Assembly (NCBI GenBank): GCA_028023455.1
Contig: JAQFVV010000014.1
Coordinates: 2,421,336 to 2,485,335 of the forward strand
Length of the DNA: 64,000 bases
Direction: 5' to 3'
From: Epiperipatus broadwayi
Taxonomy: Eukaryota; Onychophora; Udeonychophora; Euonychophora; Peripatidae
Of this stretch, positions 53,129-63,585 are shown piece by piece. The notes beneath the pieces are model-generated. The model was not told where the DNA came from, searched no databases, and was given only the letters and a program-made list of their open reading frames with translations. Every line of letters starts with the position of its first letter. Position 1 is the first letter of the stretch. The position numbers were made by a program, and so were the translations under genes.

Positions 53129-54332
53129 TCACCTTTGAGGGCACTCTCTCATCAAATGTTCACGGCTCTTACAAGTGAAACATTGCGGCCTGACTCCCTT
53201 GATGGAAATGACTAAGGTGGATTCCTTAGCTGCAATTTTGGTGGGGATTGCTTTTGGGAAGAGAGTCTGTTTCAGGCTAAATGTAATGATTCCAAGGTTG
53301 GTAAGTGTGAGACCACCAATGTTTTTATTCATGAGATATTCAAAATTCATGACTTTCCTATAGTTGTCCAGATACTTCTACAGGTGTTGTTTCTCAAAAC
53401 CAATGTGGCAGTTCTGATTTTAGCATGTAATAATGATGGTCTGGATGGATCAATTGCCACAAGAAACTTGTCTCTACGAATATTGGTTTTTAAAAGCTTG
53501 CTTCTGTAAGAAGTTATTAAACTGTATTGCTACATATCGATCATTGGGCAGTGTGAGGATTTTGAAGACATTTTTGATTGAGTTATTGGTTTTTAAAAGA
53601 TTATAGAATTCTTCAACTGGGAATCTGAAAAGTCTACAGTTTATATCTGTTATGGCAAGGATTATTGAACAGTTGCGATAAAATTTGTGATTTTAGTAGT
53701 AACAGCAGAACTGAGTTGTTAAATTGTTCTGTTGTAATTTGATGATTTTCTGTTGTGAGTTTGTGTTGCCCAAGATTGTAGCTTCATAGTTTTTGACTTA
53801 TTTTTTTATTGGATTGTTCCTCACCATTTCCACACCTGTGTCAATTCCTGGACCTGCTCTAGATTACTTTTGTTTACATTATTAGGGTCTGAGGCTGGCA
53901 TGCCCAGTACTTTTGCATAAGATGACTTATCTAGTTTTTGGATACTATTGCGGTCTTTTTGAGGATTATTATCAATTACTAAGGCTTTATTCAGTTGTGT
54001 TTTTTTTTTTGTAAAAACATTTCTCAAATTGTTATTTTAGTTTTTTTGAGTCTTGGAAAATTTGACTGCACACCCAACATGATTATTAACATTGTTTTTA
54101 AGATTTTGCAGTTTGATTTTGATGTTTTGCAATTTATTATGCAGTGGAGAACTTTTAGAACTTTGTTATTTAAGTTTAGTACCATTGGAGATTGAGAATT
54201 GTTTTTAGTTTCAGAATTATGATTAGTATAATCTTTCCGATTATTTTTTTTTAACTTTGATTAATTTTAGGAGATTTTGATACACCTATGCTATTTATCT
54301 TTAATGAAAAACCACTAGAGGTTGAGGCCATC
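53129..54332 (-). pseudogene. LINE B ORF1 (nucleic-acid-binding, CCHC)
   Basis: The frame opens with MASTSSGFSLKINSIG at 54332. It continues through broken, polar, Lys/Asn/Ser-rich segments (53821-54027) and reaches a CCHC knuckle CFTCKSREHLMREC (53141-53182) that keeps all four ligands in C-x2-C-x4-H-x4-C spacing. An acidic/serine stretch downstream (EESTLEESISDMESNSN, about 52930-52880) may also belong to ORF1. ORF1 proteins of such LINEs bind element RNA and act as chaperones. A second knuckle may have existed but is not clear. Confidence 0.75.
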
Positions 54333-54545
54333 TTGGATTTGATAGTGTTTTGAAAAATTTTTTTAAAAAAAAGGAAAGGGAACTTAAATTTGAAATTTTG
54401 ACTGGAATGATAAATAAATGAATAATTCACATCTTTAAACAGTCCACTATAGAAATAATGCACTTCTTCTCTATCAACAATTAAATAAAAGTCCATTTAA
54501 ATCAGCAGCAAAGTTGGAGAATTGTTTTTTCAGCTAGCTCCACCT

Positions 54546-55559
54546 GGCATTTTAATGTTTTTATCTTTATGATAGACAACCTTAAATGTGTTTTAAAAAA
54601 TAGTTTTAAATAAAATGTAAAATTAAATATGTTTCCTTAGAATATGGTTATGATTTGGTATGTCATTATTAAAAATAAAAATGGTCAAACTTCTAAGTGA
54701 TTGCTCTTTTTTTAAAAAAAAAAATGGAGTAGCAATTTTTTTTAAAGTTTTCAAGACAGCATAATTGCATTATCCATAAATGGATTGGGATATTTATGCT
54801 TAGCAATAATTTCTTTTGATCAAATTTTCATTCATCTAATTCTTAAAAATTGACTGTAGAGAATATTAGCTTCAAATGCTTTCAATGATTATCATGAAAC
54901 TTTACAGAACTATAGCTATCAGATCCTTACTATGAATATTAGTCTAGAGAATATTATTACTATACCTAATCTTAACATGAAAAAAAATATTCATTATTTT
55001 AAGAAACTTTATTGTAAAATGTTTACTAAAATTGTTTATAAATTTGAAAAAAGCGTTTGTTTAAGCCAGGCATAAAATTTAAGCCATTTATTTTTCAATA
55101 TTGAAGATTCAAATTGTAACATAAAAAAAATTTTTTTTCAAGAGAAATCGAAAAATAAAAAACTTTTTTTTTTACCTATAATTTAATATCTTTTATTTAA
55201 TATGTGTACTTGTATACATATTTTCTCATATACTTATGTAGGCATTTGCCCCCCTCTCTATTTGATTGACTATTTAAGTAATTTTTTAAAAAAGAAATTT
55301 TTGTTTCTTTGTTGAAAGAAAGAAATGTAATTTTTTTATTATAATAGATTGACAGACATTTGGCTAAATCATTTAACAAAAATTATTTATATTCCATAGT
55401 TAATCTTCATGTTATTTGAAGAAAATTTGAGATAAGTTGGCTAATCTATTTATTTAGTTGAAATAATTATCAGAATGTTATCTTATATATATATTGCAAC
55501 CTTTCAATCTAATTTTGATTGGAAGAGACTCATTGAATAAGATGTTAACTTTTCTAAAA
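54546..55559. other. AT-rich DNA, nothing recognised
   Basis: Homopolymer-rich DNA without coding character. Confidence 0.55.
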
Positions 55560-55672
55560 TGAAAATCGGAGTGAGAGATACTGCAAATGCACTTCCAGTT
55601 GTGTTTGCGTGTACTGAATATGCACCCGAAGCACTCACTCCAGATTTCCCATACAAATAATCAATATAAAAT
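55560..55672. other. GC-richer coding-like segment, strand unclear
   Basis: About 110 bp of near-normal composition with CpGs in a very AT-rich region. Plus: KMKIGVRDTANALPVVFACT then EYAPEALTPDFPYK and a stop. Minus: YLYGKSGVSASGAYSVHANT then TGSAFAVSLTPIFILEKL. Both look protein-like and no family is recognised. It may be an exon fragment or a TE shred. It lies just outside the Tigger/pogo left end. Confidence 0.3.
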
Positions 55673-55707
55673 GTATAATTTCTCAGAAATTTTTAAATAT
55701 TAAACTA

Positions 55708-57243
55708 CACCTGAGTCTCTTTTTATGTGGTAGATAGGTTCCACAAAAAATCCACATAAAAGAAATCTTACAAAAATAAACTTAGCTTAAATTGAAAAAT
55801 GTGAAATAAGTTCCATAATTTTCAAAAATCGCATAAAAGCAAAGCAACAAAGTAAAATTACTTTCAAATTTTTATAAAAAAAATAAGGAAATAAAGTATG
55901 ATTAATAAAAAATTTCAAATATTTGAAAAATATTGATACAAGACAAACTTTTTTTATTAACTATTTAATTTTATTCAAAACAATGTTTTTATGTGTAATT
56001 TATTTTACATTTCTCCATACATATTTTAATCATTATTGCTAGTTGACAATATGTAGGTACATTTGTGAACTGATAACAAATCAGATTCATCACAAGAGGA
56101 AATACTATTAGTGCCAATTTCAGTCTCATGCTGTGTTATAAGGTGCATCAACTAAAAATTTTCATTCATAGCTTTAAGTAACTCTAAAACCATCAATTTT
56201 TGCATTATCATAGTGAATTTATGGTTTTTTTAAAGCTTAAAATGTACCGCAAGGTGCTGGTTTGTTGTTGCTCATTTTGAACCAAATGGAGCCCTTGACA
56301 ACAATTTTGACAGCTCCAAGTTCTTTGCTTTGATATTCAAAACAAAAATATATATTTTAGAGGTTTTTTTTTTCATTTTTTTTTTTTTGCATATTATAAA
56401 TTATTTTGATAAAATGTGCTGAATATATAATTATTTTAAAAAAATAGATAAGATTTTAGTAAAAATTATTTACTTTTACATGAATGTAAATTGAGAAAGA
56501 AATCAACAACATATGCAGCATTTTGTAATAGGTTATGAACATTCTTTTTAGGTTCTCCACTATAGAATATTTTTATAATTATAAATAGAAATTTATTTGT
56601 GAAAAAACTTTTGTTCACTTTCATAATCTGACAAATTATTAATTTGCTTTTTACAAATGAATCTAATATTAAAAGACAAATATATTTTTACTGCTGATTT
56701 TGTAATTGAACCAATCAAAAGTATATAACTTTAATTCATTCAGCCAATAAAAAAATTTTCAGTCTAAAAGTTATCATTTTTTGTCAACAATGTAATCGGT
56801 GATTAGGCTTTGAGACGATTTTACTAATCGTTTATGAAGCTCATCATATCCAGACATTCAATTATTTAGCTCTCATTGGAAATTTAAGAGCTCATTCATA
56901 ATTTGAGTCACTAACAAGAAAATGATTGTCCAATTGATTAGAAAGTTGAAGATTTTCTTGAATCATTTTTGCTGTGAAACAAACAGGTTCCACTTCTGTT
57001 TCATTGTCTTTTTCTAAATCTTCTACAGTACCTAAATCTATTTCTAAACCTTTTTCCAACAGGCATTTAAAGTATGTAAAATATAAATGTGTGTATATAA
57101 AATGGGGAAATCCCAATTTTAAATAAAATATGAACTTCTTTATCACATAAAAGAAAACTGCATAAAAAATTACTAAGAAGAAACATGAATTGCATAACTT
57201 CAAAATCGCATTTAAAAAATCTGCACGAATAGAGACCTGGGTG
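55708..57243 (-). mobile_element. Tigger/pogo-type DNA transposon, internally reduced
   Basis: Terminal inverted repeats CACCTGAGTCTCTTTTTATG (55708) and, on the minus strand from 57243, CACCCAGGTCTCTATTCGTG match at 14 of 20 positions. Both sides are flanked by TA (55706-55707 and 57244-57245), the Tc1/mariner superfamily target. The minus strand near the right end carries a C-terminal fragment of a Tigger-like transposase. The catalytic DDE part and DNA-binding part are absent, so this is a deleted copy of about 1.54 kb. AATCGCATAAAAGC-type strings next to the ends are typical of the subterminal regions of such elements. Confidence 0.78.
56840..57063 (-). pseudogene. Tigger-like transposase C-terminal fragment
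   Basis: The minus strand reads LGTVEDLEKDNETEVEPVC, then FTAKMIQENLQLSNQLDNHF, then DSNYE, a stop and ALKF. This resembles the C-terminal region of Tigger/TIGD proteins, where an FTxKxLxExxxLIxxxL block is followed by DPNxERxxKF. It starts only about 180 bp from the element's right end, so the N-terminal CENP-B-like DNA-binding domain and the DDE core have been lost. Confidence 0.6.
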
Positions 57244-57888
57244 TACTAAACTATATTTTAACAGTCATTGATATATTAATAAATGACTTCATACTTATAG
57301 AATTTTGTATTATCTATTCATTAACTACATATTTTTCAAGCTTCTATTAATAAATATTCATTAAGATAATTTAATCTAATAATTATTCTTTGGCTTTTTG
57401 TTAATAAACTTTTACTATTATCAAGATGAATTTGCATACTGGGGGTTTTTATTTATGCATTCCATTTTTAACTTGTTGGATTCAAATAGCAAATATAATA
57501 AAATATTTAAATAACCTTAAATGAACTAGCACTGTGATATCTTGACCTGAACTTAAGTGGTAACAGAATGATGATTAAAGAATAATATATTGTATACTTT
57601 AACAAAAATAACAAAATTGTTTTACACTCTTTTTTAAAAGTGTATGTAGTGTATTTTTTATATCTACATTTGTTGTATAAACTCATGGTATGTGGCAATA
57701 CAAATATATGTTATAGGAGATGGATTACAATATTTCATGCCATTTTTGCTTTGAACATATAATCAAATTAAATATTTCAAAAACTATAAATTTAATACCT
57801 ACACATTTACCACTTTCTTTATCCACTGGAGTTTGAATTCAAATTTTATTATTGTACTGTTTATTTTACAAACAGCTATGCAAAATAT
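57244..57888. other. AT-rich DNA, nothing recognised
   Basis: Spacer between two DNA transposons. No gene seen. Confidence 0.55.
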
Positions 57889-58382
57889 CAAGCGTGGGCG
57901 AATAGTGGCCTGAGGATGACATGCGGCCTGCTAAGATTTTGTATGTGGCCCACCAAGACAATCAGAAAAATCTGCCTTGAACTGAGATTTCCTTCCCATG
58001 CACAACTAAAGGTTCATCTCATATTTTCCACTAGGATGGCCACATCAATACGCATGTGCAGTGTAGATACGATCTGCAGTGCTTTTCCAGTTAATCTGGT
58101 TAACTTCAATTTTGTCTTTGCATTAACAAAAAAAACATTTCCAACTTTATTGAAACCATGAACCCTCAAAAAAAAAGTAAAATCAGTGATGAATGTCATG
58201 TATTTAATGAAGCATAGACAACAAATATTTCTTTGGTAATACATGGAATAAGGCACATGTTTATTGTAGCATGAAAAAAGGTGCGTACCACCGCTAACCT
58301 TTGCTTCCACAAAAAGTGGCCTTCGATGTGGCCCTCCACAAACCTCTGTGGCCCCCGAGCCAAAACAATTACCCCACCCCTG
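57889..58382. mobile_element. hAT-type non-autonomous element, 494 bp
   Basis: The left end CAAGCGTGGGCGAATAGTGG and the right end (minus strand) CAGGGGTGGGGTAATTGTTT are typical hAT termini, with the usual GGCC-rich subterminal blocks (ATGCGGCCTGC; GTGGCCCCCGAG; GATGTGGCCCTCC). The 8-bp flanks CAAAATAT and CAATAAAG match at only 5 positions. A 123-codon minus frame (58014-58385) runs through it but shows no transposase motif. It may be a MITE mobilised by elements like the relic at 31.9-33.9 kb, whose end CAAGGGTGGG is similar. Confidence 0.75.
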
Positions 58383-59620
58383 CAATAAAGTATAATTTTA
58401 AATTATACTATGTGTTGGTAAAGCAAATATAAATAACCTTTATCCTGAAAATGTACTATTTCTTCTAGATAGTTTCACTCAAACATGGATCGAGAAAAAA
58501 ACTTTAAAAGAAAAATCACAAATGATGTAATATAATTTTTCAAAACAAGTACTCCTGACACTACTGCTGTTTTAAAGAAAATTATTTCAATCATTTCTGT
58601 TCAATAACAATATACTATTTATTTCTTTGCATATGAGGCCCTTCCAATACCCTTCACCAAAAACTTATTTTACTACTGGAACATATTAAAAGCATATTTT
58701 TTTTAAAATTGGAGAAATGCAAATTAGCCGTTTACTCCTTTAAACAAGTTTTAGTCAGATATTCTAGAATTTCAATATCGCAAATTTTAGGGGTTTTTTT
58801 TAACTGAAAATATTTATTTAAAAAATGTGTTGTTTTTTCCTTTTATATTTTAGTTTAAAATATATCCATTGCTGCTATTGCAATAGAGATCTGACTCCAT
58901 CTAGTATAGACTCCTACATAATGTTTTTGACCTTGTCATCATCGAATAAAAATCGACTGATTTTTCAGTACACCGAAAATTTTATAGATCGACCTCTCAT
59001 TTTAATTTACTGATATTTATAGGTTTTCTCCTATGAAATCAAAAATTTCCGCAATGCATCTCTCCTTGTAGTTGATTTCTGGGCATCTCCATAGTATTGT
59101 AAATAATTTGATGAAATTATATAGTTTTTTTCTCTCAATGGGTATAAAAGTGTATTTATTTTGTAATATAAAACAATAAAATAATAATAGTAATAAAATT
59201 AACATCAATTTATCATAAACAAATAAATGAAAATGCATTTAACTCTTTATTAACAAACCTTATCAGAGCAATACACATTTGTCAATAAACATTTTTAGAT
59301 TAATAAAATCTATTAATAATTTAACAGCAATAATTTCATCAGGTTTTATACTGGTTTTTTTTTTTAAATATTTATTAAATCTAAACATTTAATTATCTAA
59401 TATTTTTGTAATTGTTTTGTTAGTCTTTCTAACACATTTTTCTAATTTTGTGAATATTATTTACATACACGCCCACACATTTATACATAAATGTAACAAA
59501 AAATGTTAATATTCCTAATTACTAATTATTTTTTTCTAAAAGGTTACATGCTTTATTTGACAATTTTCAAACTTTCTTTCTAATAACTTTGTTATTAAAA
59601 TTAACTTGTCCGCCCTACCC
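58383..59620. other. AT-rich DNA, nothing secure
   Basis: A minus frame near 59017-59110 (LFTILWRCPEINYKER) is weakly protein-like but not recognised. The rest is AT-rich. Confidence 0.5.
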
Positions 59621-59634
59621 ACCAATTATTTCTT

Positions 59635-60000
59635 GCATTTCAAAAGAGGATTAATAAGATCAATCCAATCTACAGCTTGTGCTCAATGGAACATGAATCA
59701 ATTGATCATATCATTCATAAATGCCCACAGATGAAACCTACAAGAGATCTCATCATCTCCAAAGTCTCAATTAATAGTGAGCTCATATTATCACTAGACA
59801 AAGCAATGCAGTCTGGCACTTTTTCAATAATCAGAATTTTTTTATTCATCCTGCATACACTTTGGATAGTCTGATGTAAAATGCTACTTCAATTGCCATA
59901 ACCAAACCCTAGCTCCATATTCCCATATCTAATCAAAGAAATTAAAAAGTGAGATGAGCTCTTCTCCACAATCAAAACTTTCAATGACACACAGTCTCTC
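59635..60000 (+). mobile_element. LINE copy C, 3' fragment (plus)
   Basis: The frame INPIYSLCSMEHESIDHIIH then KCPQMKPTRDLII (about 59655-59760) is the C-terminal finger of a LINE: Y/C-x2-C-x8-H-x4-C, with the first Cys changed to Tyr. It is the same spacing as in copy B. Coding-like sequence runs on to a stop at 59872-59874 and GC-richer DNA to about 60160. Only the 3' end is present, as expected of a 5'-truncated insertion. It belongs to a different LINE family from A and B by sequence. Confidence 0.65.
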
Positions 60001-60620
60001 TTTTCAACAATATAATTGACTGCAATAGCAGTTAACACATATGCTATCTCATCTCCTAAACAAATTGTTATGTTTAAATCACCAAACCCAATAATGCTTC
60101 TACCTGTTAAAACTTTGGTACATCTAACTCATACTATTAAAGCAATCTTGACACTCTGCATCCTTGTATTTCTTACAACAATTTAAAGGTTGGTAATAGA
60201 AGAATATTCATTATTAGCAAATCATATATAACAACATTAACCTCTTCTCCTTATAACATCTGATTTTCTTGTTCTTGTTCATAATGCAACATACTTTTGA
60301 ATAAATTAAGTTTTGAAATGAAATGATAGAATTTTTTTGTTTGTTATTTCTGTTGGCCATATCTTAATTTAGTTTCATAGCTTATTGTTTTAATTATTTG
60401 TTAAAAATTAAAAGTTGTATTTTTATATCAAAAATTTATAACACTGTTTTAATTGCAAATTCCAAAATCTCTACAAATAAAAGAATGCACCATTCATTAC
60501 TAAAGCAGAGTTCATTCAGAGTTTATTTTAAAGAGTTAAAATCACAGATTACATATTCAGTTAGATTACAAAAAGAGAAATAGAGAATTGACAAGAAAGA
60601 TATCTCTGTTCTACATTACA
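60001..60620. other. AT-rich DNA, may include LINE C 3' tail
   Basis: A slightly GC-richer part up to about 60260 may be 3' untranslated LINE sequence; the remainder is plain. Confidence 0.45.
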
Positions 60621-60625
60621 GAAAA

Positions 60626-61262
60626 TATTTGTTTAAATCGCATGTTGTTATTAAATTAGTAATAATTGAAAGGTTGCTAGTCTTTCATATGTGCCTACCA
60701 TTGTCTCTCAGATAGCCAATCAGATTTTAAACAGCTGTCTTAAGAACGATGAGGCCTTGACACATGACAGAGATTTTGATAAGAAAAGGATGATACCAAC
60801 TATTTCTCTACTTAACTTATTTATATATATAAAAGCTAATCTTAAGCATCTTGGCCTGAAAGCTTGAAGATATAAACACATTCATTTATTACTCACTGAG
60901 TTTATAATTTATGATATTACAGCGCAAAATCTTAGATTTACTACACCGCAATTTTCTAGATGTTAATATAATTTATCAGCAACATATGTAAATAACATTT
61001 GTTTAAATTGCATGTTGTTATTAAATTAGTAATAATTGAAAGGTTGCTAGTCTTTCACATGCGCCTATCATTGTCTCTCAGACAGCCAATCAGATTTTAA
61101 ACAGCTGTCTTATATATATAAAAGTTAAGTAGAGAAAAGGTTGGTATCATCCTTTTCTTATCAAAATCTCTGTCATGTATCAAGGCCTGATTGTTCTTAA
61201 GACAGCTGTTTAAAATCTGGTTGGTAGGCACATGTGAAAGACTAGCAACCTTTCAATTATTA
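60626..61262. repeat. Cluster of one repeat family: two direct copies and one inverted
   Basis: Copy 1 (60626-60838, plus), copy 2 (60996-61111, plus, partial) and copy 3 (61112-61262, inverted, with a short internal deletion) share GAAAGGTTGCTAGTCTTTCA, AAACAGCTGTCTTA, GACAGAGATTTTGATAAGAA and AAGGATGATACCAAC. Copies 2 and 3 abut tail to tail and form a hairpin with arms of about 85 bp. No coding frame. This resembles a MITE or SINE-like family caught in an inverted duplication. Confidence 0.85.
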
Positions 61263-61682
61263 TTACAGAAAATGTTATGTCCAGAAAATGAATCTGTTTA
61301 ATCAAAAGATGACAGACAAAATAAATAATCTAAAATCTCTTCTTCAAAATTGTTGTCTTTCCCACACAACCAAATAACCAGCATATTTTATGTTATCATT
61401 ATGATGTTTAAATTATTTTATACAATCTATTTCCATAATATTGTAAGTTTATTGAATCATATACTACTGTTTTCCTGAAGGTTTGTGATGATGATATTTT
61501 AGTTGTATTTATACATTGGAGTATTTCCATCATCTAATATAAGTATTCAATGTCTTTAGAAAAAATTAACTTTATTTAAATATTATAAATACATTCAACT
61601 GTTAGTAATGAGAACTACACAACATTTTAAGAGATATTATTCTCCTCTTTTCCTCAGATGTTTCTGGTCTGATTAGTAGCAG
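61263..61682. other. AT-rich DNA, nothing recognised
   Basis: No feature seen. Confidence 0.5.
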
Positions 61683-61753
61683 TATTAGCATGAGAATTGA
61701 TTTTTGAATATTGAATTTTAAGGTAATGCTCTAACCAATTGAGCCATCTTGCC
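61683..61753 (-). repeat. tRNA-derived SINE head or tRNA pseudogene (minus)
   Basis: On the minus strand GGCAAGATGGCTCAATTGGT then TAGAGCATT begins like a tRNA, with a near-consensus A box (TGGCTCAATTGG, plus 61735-61746). The B box is degraded (AAATCAATTCTC near 61700). No functional tRNA fold is possible. It differs from the SINE head at 26480, so at least two SINE families are present. Confidence 0.5.
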
Positions 61754-63138
61754 AAAGACAGCAGTCAAATTTCATATATTTGTCTATGGGGTTCCTTCTT
61801 ATTTCTTCACTTTTTCTTAAGAGCAAAGTTGATTAGTGGTTTCCATACATTATGTATAGTCACACTAGGTTGACTTATGGTATTATCTGCCATTGTTATA
61901 TGAGCAACTTCTTTAAATTTTCATTTTTGTATCTATCTTTTCTTCTCTATCCAATACTTTTGTATTTTCCCAATTGAATAATATTATTATAGCATTTTAA
62001 AACCATAGAACAATGGTGCTTCTTAGAAATAAATAAGGAATATTTCATAAAGCCTGGGAAAGTAAGTAGATTAACTTAAAAACTCTGTTTGTTTGTTTAT
62101 TTCTTTGTTTAAGTTAAATTTTGTAATCAATTTTTAAAATATTTTTATCAAATTAATTTCCTTCAATATTTGTGTATGCATTAAAAATCAATAGCAGTGT
62201 AATATGCCAAAAAATATTTCAGAGTTGTCCAGTCATCTCTTTAGTAATGTATTGTTCATGAACCAAATTTCAAACACAATATCAGTTCAGTAAGTTTACA
62301 GTGATGTGCATGAGAAGCAATTTTTTAACAAAAAATGTTTGCACTAAAAATTATTTCCAGTAAATTCAAATAGAAATAAAAACAAATTTGTCTTGATTGT
62401 AAAATTTCCTTTTTTAAAAAACACTTCTTTCGTAAACAAAATAATATTGGAATTGATTTTTAATGTATAAAAATTTCCTTTCAAATATTACATAGATTGC
62501 AATATGTTTTTTATTCTCTGTTTCAATGTTTGGATAATTATAAAATAGATCCAAATAGTAAAATATAAAAATAATATTTATAAAAAATATTTTATAAATG
62601 CTTTTATTTACTATCCATTAAAAAGCTGAAAATAATTGTTTTCTTTAACCAGAATTGAAATTTTTATGTAAAATCACAGGGCATCCAGAAATTATTTAAT
62701 TCTATTATTAGTTTTGCACAGTAAATAAAATTATTTTTCATAAAACATTTTATATATATTACATATTATTGTTATTTTTATTGTTTAGTTACCAAGCATA
62801 TAAAATATTTGCACTAATAATATAATAGTTTTGTTCTGAAACTAAAAAAAAATTAATTAAAATTTTATATATTTTTTTTTGATTACTATCATCATTAGTT
62901 ATAATTAATAGAAAATTATTCATAAAAATTATATATATATATATAAATAAGTAAATCATTCAGATATGTAACTGAGCAGGAAGTAACTGAAGAATCCAAA
63001 GAATTATATCAAGCTTGCAACCCAATCACAACTATTCATCAGCCCAGAATATATATATTAAAATACATTATTTTTAATGTATGTTTTGACAGAAATCTTA
63101 AATGTGTGCAGTTATTCATTTAAATGAACTTCATTATA
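61754..63138. other. AT-rich DNA, nothing recognised
   Basis: No gene seen. Small AT hairpins (e.g. AAAATACATTATTTTTAATG near 63060) and a (TA)n tract near 62930 only. Confidence 0.55.
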
Positions 63139-63308
63139 AAGCACAACCTAAAACAACTGCCCCAGGCCACAAGATAAAGTAAACTGACAGATGGATATAT
63201 CCAAAAGAAGGATCCTCTTTTAAATGCCATTCTAGATATAATAGAGGTCAAAGTACTGCAGTTTACTTTGACTCTTGGCCTGGGGCAGTTGTCCTAGGTT
63301 AAGTGCTT
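63139..63308. mobile_element. Foldback MITE, 170 bp
   Basis: Inverted terminal repeats of about 32 bp: AAGCACAACCTAAAACAACT plus GCCCCAGGCCA on the left, against AAGCACTTAACCTAGGACAA plus CTGCCCCAGGCCA read from the right. The inner GTAAACTG pairs with CAGTTTAC. There is no coding capacity. The flanks are TA-rich, so the target site is uncertain. Confidence 0.85.
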
Positions 63309-63479
63309 TCTAATTAAGTTGATTTAAATGGTTATTTCCACATATTCAAGATTTTCATAAAAAACATCCATTAAAAATATTGTATTACAATATATAACCT
63401 ACCCGTGGAGAGGTTTATTATATAGTAAGAAAATTGAAAAGATTGTTATATTTTGATTTCTTATGGCTATAAATGTAAA

Positions 63480-63585
63480 TTACAGTACTTTGATCTCTAT
63501 ATTAGATCTAGAGTGGCATTAAAAAGAGGATTCATCTTTTGGATTCATCACTCTATCAGTTTTTTTTGACTCTTAGCCTATCTTC
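63480..63585 (-). repeat. Partial inverted copy of the MITE interior
   Basis: TACAGTACTTTGATCTCTAT and TCTAGAGTGGCATTAAAAAG followed by AGGATTCATCTTTTGGAT match the minus strand of 63165-63262 with scattered differences. The terminal repeats are missing or degraded, apart from GACTCTTAGCCT at the right edge, which resembles the MITE's GACTCTTGGCCT. Confidence 0.75.

Larger units (their letters stand above)
49076..54545 (-). mobile_element. LINE copy B, near full length (minus)
   Basis: About 5.5 kb with the complete order of a two-ORF, APE-type LINE: ORF1 with a CCHC knuckle, then endonuclease, reverse transcriptase and a C-terminal C-x2-C-x8-H-x4-C finger. It shares family-specific blocks with copy A (KINIL, IIESMIKD, LFTAFINPLI against LFIIYINSL). 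It is GC-richer than the flanks and broken by many stops and frameshifts. The 5' boundary is set by loss of GC-richer sequence near 54545 and the 3' boundary by the end of the C-terminal coding near 49080; neither is exact. Confidence 0.85.

Noticed and set aside
58014-58385. 123-codon minus-strand frame as a gene
   Set aside because: It fills a hAT-type non-autonomous element including its terminal repeat, so the frame is incidental.
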